Of a DNA stretch of 64,000 bases, positions 33,160 through 44,066 are shown piece by piece; the first letter of the stretch is position 1, and every line of letters begins with the position of its first letter. The notes under the pieces were generated by a model, which was not told the DNA's origin, did not search any database, and saw only the letters and a program-made list of their open reading frames with translations. The DNA is from Strongylocentrotus purpuratus (taxonomy: Eukaryota > Echinodermata > Echinoidea > Camarodonta > Strongylocentrotidae): positions 38,348,529-38,412,528 of the forward strand of contig NW_022145607.1 of assembly GCF_000002235.5 (NCBI RefSeq), given 5' to 3'. The translations under genes and the position numbers were made by a program.

Positions 33160-33228
33160 GCATGAACGGCCTGCCATATTAAAGTCCAACTTAAATGTCG
33201 ATCCTAGTCTTTGTGAAACACTCCCCAG

Positions 33229-34470
33229 CTTTGATCTTGGTAGTCTCGCAGCCAGGTGTTTACATGCAGGTAATAAGAGTGCAGCACATTTGATATTCAG
33301 CAAGGCAGCAAAGGCACGTGACCCACACAAAGTTCTCTAAAAAACATAAACATAATTAATTATATTCATTGTAAAGTTTATCTTTTTACATGTTTTTTAG
33401 AAATACCCTGTCATATTTTGCTTTCGAATAACTGAGTCATGCATGACATCATCTGAGCAGAGAAGTGGATTTGTTTTATTTATTTATTTAAAAAAAAAAG
33501 TATTTATTCATCAACATACGCATGATTTACAGAGATTTGATTAAAAAAAAAAAAAAAAAAAAAAAAAAACACACATCATATTTAAAATTCGTTCAAAGAC
33601 AAAAAAGAGGCCTATTTGGGACTCTGAATGTATCCGCACTCTTTGACAATAATTGTACTATATAAGAATCCGTGTATACTTTATTGATCATTTTTAGTGA
33701 GTAACACAAAATATTAGAGCACAAACGCATCATTTCTCCTCGTAGACCTTGCCTATATATTTTTTTTCAGTTTGTGTTATATTGTGAATTTAAGAACAGT
33801 AGGAATACCAAGAAGAATCGTATAAATTGTGAATCATTTATCTAAGTTTCATTTCATGGGACGTAGGCCTACCCACACATCGTGTGTTGGTTAAGTTGGT
33901 TATCTGGCCCGTTGACTGGTTCATTTTAAACAGTAATTTGAATAGGTTTACATGAAATATTTCATAAACCTTTAAAAATCACGCAGGGCAATATCATAAA
34001 AGGCAAGTATTTAAGATGGTTTAGTGCTATTTGATGCATGTCTGTCGTTGAATTCGAAAGCAAAGGTAACAACCTGGCCTAATTAAGTTGTTTCTGTTAA
34101 GCGTCCCGAAGAACTCTTATAAACTAAAATGTGTTTATATTAAGCGCTAAACAGTAATTGATTAACTAAACAATTAGTGATGAAACAATATAATAATTGT
34201 AATATAGTATCAACCACAGATATATCGTTTTAGTTTCATATACTTCAGTGATAAAATAAAAAGCGTCATGTTCTAACGACAATAATACACTGAATCTAAA
34301 CGCGTCACATTAGAAATGTACAGACAATTACTAACACAAAAAACATGCAAATTAATTTAAGTCTACCCCTCCTTCGAAACTCCCACGTCCAAATGTATCG
34401 ACCAATCATCGTCTCTGCTTTGAAGTACAGTTACACCTGCGCATTGTCCATGCAGAGTGTTACTTATAGA
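33229..34470. other. Intergenic stretch before the TLR gene
   Basis: Begins with a ~45-bp sequence (AGGTGTTTACATGCAGGTAA, 33250-33287) that recurs upstream of the split MITE at ~10279-10330. A poly-A run of about 27 lies at 33543-33569. No gene recognised; the distal part would hold TLR regulatory DNA. Confidence 0.4.
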
Positions 34471-34605
34471 TATAAATTCAGGCCTTTCATTTAACTGACT
34501 GTTCAGAGTAAACAAACATGGTTTGAATGCCCTTCCTCTCTTAATTAACGATTACGAAAGATTTTCTTTGATGCCCAAATTTCGAGAGGCTTGTAAAAAA
34601 CGAAG
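34471..34605 (+). promoter_or_regulatory. TLR core promoter and 5' UTR exon
   Basis: TATAAAT at 34471-34477 is followed about 30 bp later by a plausible start region (~34500). A leader exon ends at a perfect donor, AAG|GTAAG, after 34605. The leader contains two tiny upstream ORFs (ATGGTTTGA near 34518, and a five-codon one beginning two bases after its stop) that could lower translation. The matching acceptor is TTTTTTGCAG at 34947, giving a 342-bp 5' UTR intron and a coding exon that begins at 34948. Confidence 0.45.
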
Positions 34606-34963
34606 GTAAGATGCGTTTCCTCCTATCTTTGTTAAAACAACTAATTGCGTTTTGATGTGTTCTTTTGTGATTCTGAAGGTTGTACATTTTGGCATGACTT
34701 ATGAATTGCACGTAAACAATTTTATACTAAGCTTAAACATAAAGCTGACATTTATAAGCAAACATCATGGGAATTATTTGTTTACAAAAGACGCTCGTTT
34801 TAAGAAATGAAGAAGGAAAAAAAAAGGTACACGATCTTAAAACTGCTTTTATATAGTACAGTAGCGAACGTACATAGTACTTCAATCGACAACTTATATT
34901 TTGTGAGAACTTTTGTTTCTCCTTCTTATGGTTCTCCTTTTTTGCAGACAGGAATCGGTCATC

Positions 34964-37622
34964 ATGGCTTTCAAACACCCACTGCTTATTCTCCATTTGG
35001 TGATCAGTTTAACCCAAGCCTTGAACGGGGTTGCGGCGTTGGTTCCCTCCAGGAGCTTACACCTGGATACTTCTCTTCAGGGATGTGATGAGGACTTGGA
35101 ACGAAAGAAAGTTTTCTGCGGCGACCGAGGGTTCATTTCTGTACCGCAACATCTTCCAGAGGATACGGAGGGTTTGTACCTTGATAGTAACAACATCAGA
35201 TCTCTCCTGAACTCCTCATTTAGAAGATATCCTCTCATCACCGATCTGAATCTTTTCTTCAACGACTTAACGGTGATAGAATTTCGCAGCTTTACGTCCT
35301 CTCAAGAATTTAACCCACTTGGACATTTCAGGCAATTTGTTCATGGTGCTTCCATGTAGCTTCTTCAGATGGGCAAGAAAGCTGTCGCTCTTATATGTGT
35401 CGGAATCCATCTTGAGATCGTTTCCAAACGACATTCTAAAATGGAGTCCGAATTTAAATACCGTGGACCTTAGTAATAACTGGCTCACCGTCATAAACAT
35501 AAGCTCATGCGGCACAGCAAGACATGTGGACTTGTCTTATAACAGGATACATAACCTCACGGAAGATGCTTTTAAATTCGTGTGCAACTCTGATACTCTG
35601 GATCTGAAAGTAAACACCATCAGATCAGTGGACCCTAACGTGATCACATCGCTCAATGTCAGATCATTGATAATCGGGTGGCGCGTGTTGAACATCGAGG
35701 AACTGAGAAACATATTCATCGGTATCTCCCGTTCATCAGTGATAGAGAATTTCACATTCACGTATGGCGCTGATTTAAGCGTCGTTCCGAAAGATCTATT
35801 TGATCCACTGCGCGATAGTTCTCTTAGAATACTCAATCTCAACATTAATCAACTACACGCCCCTTACCCCTTCGTCTTCTCGAATCTGACTAGGCTCAGC
35901 CACTTTAATCTTCAGGACAACGGTATAGTTACTATCGAACCAAATTTCTTTGAGGGCATGCACAATTTAAGAATGTTAAACTTAAATGATAATCATATTA
36001 AAGATATAAACACGGACAATTCTTCATGGACAATAGACTTAACTGAGTTACACTTATCCGGAAATTCTTTGACTATAATTGAAGAATCTGCATTTCGGGG
36101 TTTGCATAACCTAACGCTTTTAGATTTGCGCTCAAACGAATTGCTAAAAATGTTGGAGGCGACATCTTTTTTGGAACTGAAAAACATTCAAAACATTGAT
36201 TTGTCACAATGCAATATCAAGCGATTTCACTCGATCATCCCAAGCGTAACATCACTTTTCCTAAATGGTATGAAATATACCATGATGTACCTACACCCAA
36301 TGACGTCCTTCAAAAATGTACAACTTCTGGAACATTTGGAAATGAGACATTCCGGGATTATGATTGAAAACATTTGGACCCCAAACGTGAATGAATCTCT
36401 TTTCGATGGATTGTTCAACCTTACGACTTTGGATCTGAGCAGAAATCCTATAAACAGCGTTACCGTCGATACAGAGGATCTGCCTCCCGGGGTCCTGAAT
36501 CAGCTTTCCGCTTTACAAAATCTTTCTCTAGAAGACTGCGACCTTTCCAACCTTCATCCACAAGCCTTCACGGGATTGAAATCACTTCGGGTTCTAATAC
36601 TAAGAAATAACAAACTTCTGCAGCTTCATGTCGATTTGTTTAAGCCATTAGATCTAGTAACAAGCATTGATCTTGTTGATAACGTTTTGATGGACCTTGA
36701 TGGACCGATCTTTTTGAGTAATCGAAAGTTAAAAACTCTTCTGCTATCAAACAACAGATTAACACGTCTCGAGCAATATACTTTTAAACCGCTCTATTCT
36801 TCTCTGTTATTCATCGATCTTTCAATGAACCCTATCGACTGCAACTGTGGCCTAAGCTGGTTTCCTAAATGGCTAAGCGGACCACTTAACCTCATTGAAG
36901 ACAACATAACCATCTGTTCGTCGGATTCTTTAGAGCCTCTTCGGGGCGAGTATCTAATTGATTTCGATCCTAGAGAGTTATGTAGCATCAACATCGCACT
37001 CGTCTGTTTGCCTACCCTCGCCATCATTTGTCTGATTTTCATCGCTGCACTCGTATACCACTACCGATGGCCGTTGAGGTACAGACTGTTTCTTGTCAAG
37101 CTGGCAGTTCTTGGCTACAAGGAGATGCGAGACGCTAGGGGTCATATTGATTATGAGTTTGATTTGAATGTCATATTTTACGATGATGACGAAGAGTGGA
37201 TTCGCGAACATCTCCGACCGGCTCTGGCAGAACGGCTTCCGCAGTTTCAGAGGAATGTCTTTGGCGATGCGGACCTTGTCCTGGGAATGCATTACTTAGA
37301 TTCTGTCGATTACGTGGTGAGCCATAGTTACAAGACCATCATAGTGCTCAGCAGTGCTGCTGTGCTTGATCGCTGGTTCATACTCAAGTTCCGTACGGCC
37401 ATGGACCACGTGAGTGACACTCTGACTGAATTCGTTGTCGTGGTCTTCCTCGAAGACATCCCAGATGCTGAAATGTCATTCTTGGCGAGGTTGTACCTCG
37501 ATGATGGCAGACCATATATTCACTGGACTGAGGACGTGAGAGGACATGAGTATTTCTGGGATAAATTGACAAAAATTCTTACCATTAATCTCCGGACCAA
37601 TGACAGGATCCCCAACGAGTAA
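34964..37622 (+). CDS. Toll-like receptor with one apparent frameshift (possible pseudogene)
   Basis: The coding region lies in one exon, as in most sea urchin TLRs. From the start (MAFKHPLLILHLVISL, signal peptide) come a Cys-containing LRRNT-like segment, about 20 LRRs (LxxLxLxxNxL pattern), an LRRCT (NPIDCNCGLSWFPKWL, ~residue 622-670), a membrane span (~676-700, ALVCLPTLAIICLIFIAALV) and a TIR domain (~731-875). The product would be ~885 residues, a plasma-membrane innate immune receptor signalling through MyD88-type adaptors. The first ~106 codons are in one frame; from about 35283 the LRR continues in another (PLKNLTHLDISGN), consistent with one extra base near 35281-35292. The rest is fully open to the stop at 37620, so the break is recent, polymorphic or a sequence error. 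In the TIR domain, box 1 is FDLNVIFY rather than YDAFISY, and the BB loop reads GDADLVLG, lacking the usual Arg and Pro. The FW of box 3 is present. Confidence 0.9.
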
Positions 37623-37730
37623 ATAGAATGTGACATACGTTTAAATTTAGTGTAAGCCTGAAAGGAGAAATTAGATTTTTTTTAATTACACGTTTGAAGG
37701 GTAACGCTGAAATTTTACCCTTACATAAAC

Positions 37731-38094
37731 CGAGGTGGATCCAGCCGGCGGCGAGGGCAGGTGCCCTAATTGATGAGAAAATATTTAGCGTAAGCGGGGC
37801 CGGGTAGGGAGCACTATTTTTATTTACTCAACACCCACCTCCATCTCCCCTGGAGCAAAATAACAAAAAATAGAATTGTGGTTACCATCTTTTTTTTAAA
37901 CTTCTTTTTTCCAGGGGTGGCGGCCCGTCATCTTTTTTTGGGGTAAATAATAATAATAATATTATCATTATTTGTAAAGGTAAAATTAACGTTACCATCT
38001 TTTTTTAAAGCATTTTTTTTGCCAGGGGTGGGCGCCCCCCCCCCCACCCCCCCTCCCCCGTGCCCCTCCCCCCCCCCCCCCCGATCCGCTCCTG
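37731..38094. mobile_element. hAT MITE downstream of the TLR
   Basis: Begins CGAGGTGGATCCAGCCGGCG and ends GATCCGCTCCTG. Flanks are ACATAAAC (37723-37730) and ACATAAAA (38095-38102), a 7/8 target duplication. The interior has long C runs and GCGTAAGCGGGG modules. Confidence 0.78.
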
Positions 38095-38186
38095 ACATAA
38101 AACATTGCATATGCTCACCGTTGTATGACTATATGCTCCAGCGACATTTGTTCCGAGGTAAATATGCAACGGGAGTGATATCATCT

Positions 38187-38325
38187 CTAACCCTAACCCT
38201 GGACCTCTACTCCTAACCCTGAACCTCTACTCCTAACCCTGAACCTCTACTCCTAACCCTGAACCTCTACTCCTAACCCTGAACCTCTACTCCTAACCCT
38301 GAACCTCTACTCCTAACCCAGCCTA
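38187..38325 (+). repeat. 20-bp minisatellite with telomere-like words
   Basis: About six units of TAACCCTGAACCTCTACTCC. The array opens with CTAACCCTAACCCTGGA, i.e. two telomere-type CCCTAA repeats. The units are nearly identical, implying recent expansion. Confidence 0.9.
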
Positions 38326-39849
38326 AAACCAAATTACATCCCTAAGACCCTTACTCATTTTTGTTGCATGACGAAATAATACCTAAACAATTATCGATTG
38401 GGCACATGACGGGGAACCGTAATTGCACTCGAATCATTTTTTTTTTTTTTGCTCAAGGGGTGGGGGGGGGGGGGGTGTGCTGATTTAAAAAAAAAAATCC
38501 TCCTTAACCCTCCCCCCCCCCCCTCCACTGAGCGAAATATTTGTCGGTGCGAATTTCAAATTTTGGAGGCAAAAAATAAAAATAAAATTTTTGCTCACTT
38601 CCGCGCTTTACATCATAAAGAGTTTATTATTTGTAATTTCATCACTTTAGACTCAATTTCAACCGCGACAAGTACGATCATTGAATATTGTAAAATTGCA
38701 TTTGCTTCCAAAGTGTTCATTTGAACCAAATTCATGACCCCATACCAAAACTTCGAATTACCTTTAATGATAATAATAATGATACTGATGACAAAAATAA
38801 CAATGATAATAATGATGAGGATAAAGACAATGAGGAATCCCCTTTAGGGAGAAAATAACATTCCAAGGGAAATAACATTTGTACAGCCCGACAAACATTA
38901 GTCGACATTATTCGACAGTGTCGTAAATTATATGCTCAGGTATATGCTTGTTAGAAAATTTCATATGTGTTCTCCGGATGTGAAGGTGGCTTCATGAGAA
39001 TGCTTCTTAGGGTACCTAAATACTTAAGTGCTAGTCAAATGTTTGCTGAGTTGAATTTTGAATGTAATACGAAATCTCATGTGTAAGTTCATCCTGAGAG
39101 TGGATGTCTCTGAGAATGGTATTTTAAAGGTATTAGTGACCTTATCGTATAGTTGTCTTAGGTACACATCGGACCTCTGGACATTTTGGCTGAATAGCCT
39201 GCTAAGTGCTGACACATGGCAATTGATCATAAAATTATGTTGGTGTTACCAAGGTATCCAGTATCCAGCCTCTCGTGGGGGCAGTATAGTCATTGTTGTT
39301 TGTTATAATAGTTATCTATTATTAGTATATTGTTCTGGTTAGTTGAGCAGATACTGTTACAAGTTACAACTTCAATGAATTGTTATACATGTACTTATTT
39401 TAATCTTACATAGGTACAGCTTAGAGTTAGATTGTAAATTGTTATCAGCCTTACATAATTTTATACAGGTTACATGTTACACTTACAGTTTAGATTGTAT
39501 ATACGTAGTATACACTGGCGTACTGGTAGGGGGCTTGGGGGCGCCAGCCCCCCCCCCCCCTCTCCCAAATAAAATTGAACCATGACTTATTTTCAATTCC
39601 GTGATGTATAAATGTTCGTGATATCACATTATTTTCAACAAAATGCGCGTTTCTCCATTTCTGTTGCAAACTGACACATTCCCAAATAGCCAGGAAGAGC
39701 ATATGTTTTGTTATAGTCACTAAGAGGCGTGGCCACTAACAGTAACACTAGTAAAAACAAAATCCATTCCAGAAGCAACTGTGACAAGCACTGCCGGGCG
39801 TTCCATACTTACATCATGTAACACTGCACATGTACCGTTAAGGGGCCCA

Positions 39850-40640
39850 GTGGGGAAATTGAATTCAGACAAGATTAAGAGTAGAGAACGGTACAACAAA
39901 TCGTCTTCTTTTAATGAAACGGCAAAGCTTCCGCGCTTCGGGAGGGGGGGGGGGGCAACTGAATTCAGACTAGGATTTGGAGTCGAGAACGATACAACGA
40001 ATCGTCTTCTTACTCTAATAATTTGATGAAGTGTCAAGACCTACGCGCTTCGCGCGAGAGGAGCGAAACAAGAATTAAGAGTCGAGAACGGTACAACGGA
40101 TCGTCTTTTTTCTCAAATAATTTAATGAAGTATCAAAGCATCCGCGCTTTGCGCTGGATGTGCGAAAATGAATTCAGACAAGGATTATGAGTAATCATTT
40201 ATTGAAACGTCAAAGCTTCCGCGCTTCGCGCGAGAAGGGGGAAAATGAATTCAGACAAGAACACAATACAACGAATCGTCTTCTTTCTCTAATAATTTAA
40301 TGAATCGTCAAAGCTTCCGTGCTTCGCGCGGAATGGGCGAAAATGAATTCAGACAAGGTTTAAAAGTAATAATTTATTAAAACGTCAGATCTTCCGCGCT
40401 TCGCGCAGTAGGGAGGGGGGGGGGAGGAGGGGAACTGGATCCAGAAGAGGATTAAGAGTCGGTACACAATGAATCGTCTTCTTTCTCTAATAATTAAATG
40501 AAACGTCATAGCTTCCGTGCTTTGCGCGGGAGGGGAAAAACAAGAATTAACAGTCGAGAACAGTACAACGGATCGCCTTCTTTCTCAAATAATTTAATGA
40601 AGTGTCAAAGTTTTCGCGCTCCGCGCGGGAGGGGGAAAAC
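39850..40640. repeat. ~100-bp tandem repeats with GCGCTTCGCGC palindromes
   Basis: Six to seven units each contain AATTCAGACAAGGATTAAGA, ACGAATCGTCTTCTTTCTC, TAATAATTTAATGAA and CAAAGCTTCCGCGCTTCGCG. The palindrome GCGCTTCGCGC or a variant occurs in almost every unit, followed by a purine run. The array is non-coding and probably the body of a larger element; its ends were not found. Confidence 0.8.
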
Positions 40641-41539
40641 TGAAAAATAACTTAGTTCCTGGCCCCGGGTTTATAGGGTTAAATTTGTAGATATTTGGAC
40701 ATTGGCATTAATATATTTGTCGGTAATTGGTTGCTCGTTTTGTCGGTAATCGGTGGCCTCTACACCCTCCCCACTCCCCCACTGAAAAAGATCTAGCGTC
40801 GCCCCTGATAACGACACAGTTTATACACTCGAGATAATTTTTGCAAGTACTACTGATGAAGTACCGGACCACCGTCTTTGTGCATTGTGCGGCATCAAAG
40901 CATATACAACGTCTCACGACTTGACAAATCACTTTTCTCTAACTTCTAACCAATCAGACGGCCTCGTTTTTCCAGGAAGTGCCGGTGGACATTAATGTGC
41001 CAAATGTGGTTCTCAAATTGCAAAAGATCCCTACTCTTGGAAGGGGTAGGAGAAAGCAATTTTACGTCATATTACTCCAGAAAGTGCCTGAAAATGCGTC
41101 TAATTTGGTTCTAAAAGTGCAAATGCTTCTTACTCTGGGAAGGGGGCCAGAACCCCTTCCCAGACCCATCCCCGCCTGGTCGCTCCGCTCCCTCGCCTCT
41201 TTTTCTTCTTCTCCTTCTTCCTTTTCTTCTCGTACTTATTATCATTTCTATCATCAGTTTAATGTTGTTATTATTATTATCTTTATTAAGTAATTCTTTT
41301 ATTTTTCTTATCTGTCTGTAAATAATTATTACTATTTTAAGTTATTAATTTTATACATGTCTGTAAGGGACCCCACTGGAAATAAGCTCTCGAGCTTTCA
41401 TGGGTTATCCTGGTCAAGCTGACTTATTTCTTATCTGTTATTATTGTAAATTGTTGTATGTTGGAAGCTTGTCGAATAAAAATCAATCAATCAGTCAATC
41501 AAAGCCTCGTTCTGTCACTTCATCGTTTTACATATATTT

Positions 41540-41780
41540 AACCCCATGCTATTTTGTGCCCCCCCCCCCCTCCCCCGTTAAGAAACTCCTGGATCCGCCA
41601 CTGATATGCCCATACCCCTTGAGCTTCGGGGGCTCCGCCCATTGACCTCCCGCCGGGCTTTGCCCCTAGACCCCACTTTGTGAAACGTTCAGCGGGGCCT
41701 GCATGTTAGAGTGGGGTGATGCGGATTTTTTTTGTCAGCCCCCCCCCCCCCAACGTTTTTGCTCATTACGCCACTGGTAG
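41540..41780 (-). mobile_element. Fragment related to the boundary hAT element
   Basis: On the minus strand the order of words (GAGCAAAAACGTT, ATCCGCATCACCCCACTCT, ATGCAGGCC, GCTGAACGTT, GGTCTAGGGGC) follows that of boundary copy 2 at 32070-32270. It ends near 41600 with CTGGATCCGCCACTG, a hAT-type terminus. Confidence 0.6.
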
Positions 41781-42425
41781 TATAGTTTAGTTTGATTTAC
41801 TCTATGTAAGATTTGTTATTACTTGTATTATTCTCAATTACTCATCATGTTTATACTCACCTCTTTACCCTATTCTATCTATGTAACATGTGTTTTATGG
41901 ATCTCTGCCTTGTGCAGCTGAGTCTGAAATAAAGTTCTGAATTGAATTGAATTGAGTTATACAGTATGTAACTATAAAGAAGTGATAGTTTTTGCTTGAA
42001 CATAATAAAGTCATAATAAATGAGATATCCAGCTACATGCTTGGGAAAAGGAAATCGTTATGGTGGAGTTTTTTTGTTTGTTATTTGCACATTTTCAGAG
42101 ACTACCGATATGCAAAATGAGCGGCTGGTAGCAGCATGAGTTAATGATTCACATCAATTGGAGGAGACTAGATATGAAGAGTTTAATTCCAAAAGGAGCT
42201 AAATCCAATTTTGATGAAAATTTAGTTATTGATATCAGAACATTGTTCACTTAAGTACCCGTCTTTCTACAAAAGTATTTACCTAAATTTTGGGAGCAAT
42301 TATGAAAAATGCACCCTCTAATATCACTTTTCCTTAGACGCATGTACAAAATCTGTTAAACAAATCGTTTTTTTCTCCGAAGTTACAAAAGTGGATTTAG
42401 TTCCTTTTGGAATGAAAAAAAAGTG

Positions 42426-42469
42426 AACTAGAGCGAGAGAGTGAGAGAGAGAGAGAGATAGAAAGAGAA

Positions 42470-42553
<84 letters not shown>

Positions 42554-42836
42554 CAGGGGCGGATCCAGGGGACCCTCCCCTGGCCAAACAAAATACTCCC
42601 TCCCATAATTATTATTTTTTGTACAAAGGGTGGGGGGGGGGGGAAGGAGGGTGTTGAGTAAAAAATAAAAATAAAAACAAGCTCCATACCCCCCCCCCCC
42701 CCCCTCCCCCTCCCCGTTTATTCGGCCGGTCGGCTGATCTTCGCCGCTAAATATCTCACGAATTGGGCCCCAACTCTTGCCGCCGGCTGGATACGCCCCT
42801 GAGAGAGGAAAAGAGAGAGAGAGAGAGAGAGAAAGA
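42426..42836. repeat. (GA)n microsatellite interrupted by a hAT MITE
   Basis: GA repeats fill 42426-42553 and resume at 42802-42836. Between them is a 248-bp element from CAGGGGCGGATCCAGG (42554) to TGGATACGCCCCTG (42801), flanked by AGAGGGAG / AGAGAGGA. The microsatellite appears to have been the insertion target. Confidence 0.82.
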
Positions 42837-44066
42837 AAGGTTTATCTGAACCAGATTATCTGAACCAACCAAGTGTTCCAAAAGCTTATTCCGTGTAATT
42901 CTCAGCTCACAAAACATGTTCACTGCGTACATTTACCTTTATAACGAATCTTTCATTGTGTGCCCCTCCCACGCAAAGGGCACTGCAGCACTAACACACC
43001 ACTTTTTGTGGAACGGCCGCGGCGCCGCAACAAGCAGTGATTTTGGAACAGGTCGCGCAGGGCTCCGCTCTCAAAGTGGAAGAAAACTAGGAAAGGAGAG
43101 CCATTTTCACGATTGGTTTGTGATTGGTGATGAATTATTTAGTTAAATGACTGCTTAAAGGATGGCCTCAAGATAGTATACACCCATTATCAAATCAAGG
43201 TAAATATTGATTGAGTGGTATTAGTAGAAGTTAGAAGAGGTTTCGTAGCTTGTTGATAATTTTCGCAACCAATGTTTGCGCGTTGGTCCTATGGGCCTTG
43301 CAGTCGCTACTATAGTGGTACTCCCGTGTATGTTAGCATGCATAGCAATTGGTATCGGTAGGCATTGGCATTGTGTGCGGCGCCATATAGGCCTACAGTG
43401 TTATTGAGTACATTTTTACTTTGGACTGAACTATTGGACTATTGAAATTTTTTAAAGTGAAAATTAGGGACATGTACATTTAGATTGGACAGATTTATTA
43501 ACTCTGTTTTTTTATCACCAATTATATGTATAGATATAGACGAGGAGTCGATGAAGGGTTTGTAAATGTCTGCAAGATTACATATTAAAGTTGAAATTTA
43601 ATGTTATGTCTATTCAACAAGTTCTCTTTTATTATGTTTGTTAAAAATGATCTTATATTTCTTGGGTCAGGAAGACAGGAGAAATACATGCATGTATTTT
43701 ATTATTATAAAAGTCACTTAAACTTAAAGACAATTAATATGCATGTGACAGCACAGTTTTGGATGAATAGAGTTTTAGAAAAGAGAAAAACTTGTTTTGA
43801 CTTTCGTGTCACATGTAAATATCAATCTTTTTCCTACTTAAAAATGAAATATGGAGATTCATCTTCTGCCTGCGAGAAGGCCATTACTGCCATTGACAAA
43901 TGAAATGACAGTACATGCTGGCTTTAATCTTAGGCCTGTCTTGCGGTCAAGCAATGGATTAATTGGGATGATAAATCTAATTCTATTAATACATACATGT
44001 ACCATTCCATTTGAAAAGATGAAGGAACAATGTTATTCACCCACACAGGTGCAGATATTTCCAGCA

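Larger units (their letters stand above)
10557..33228. mobile_element. ~300-bp MITE split by a 22.4-kb insertion
   Basis: The left arm at 10557-10793 and the right arm at 33168-33228 are the two inverted halves of one MITE. CTGGGGAGTGTTTCACAAAG opens the left arm, and its exact complement closes the right arm at 33228. The arms stay about 88% complementary for ~50 bp (AAGATGGACTTTAA against TTAAAGTCCAACTT). Removing 10794-33159 and one 8-bp duplicate leaves about 298 bp, matching the intact relatives at 6260-6571 (312 bp) and 48907-49222 (316 bp). Past the insertion point the right half resumes as CACTAGTTGCTCTCACCATT (reverse complement of ~10765-10785), colinear with CACTGTTTGCTCTCACCATT in the left arm. 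The left arm therefore shows the empty site. Confidence 0.85.
37623..44066. other. Intergenic region between TLR and convertase genes
   Basis: No host gene recognised. It contains a hAT MITE (37731-38094), a 20-bp minisatellite, a ~110-bp GC-palindrome repeat array, hAT-related debris around 41540-41780, a GA microsatellite with an inserted hAT MITE, and a CpG-rich patch at about 43000-43130. That patch has two ATTGG (inverted CCAAT) words and might be the convertase promoter; this is only a guess. Confidence 0.45.

Noticed and set aside
43000-43140. Convertase promoter at the CpG-rich patch with two ATTGG boxes
   Set aside because: No TATA box, leader exon or donor could be tied to the acceptor before 44067, so it is noted only as a possibility in the intergenic entry.
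43851-44066. 72-codon upstream extension of the first convertase exon
   Set aside because: It lacks coding character, and the signal peptide begins precisely at the Met at 44067. An acceptor-like CACACAG lies between.
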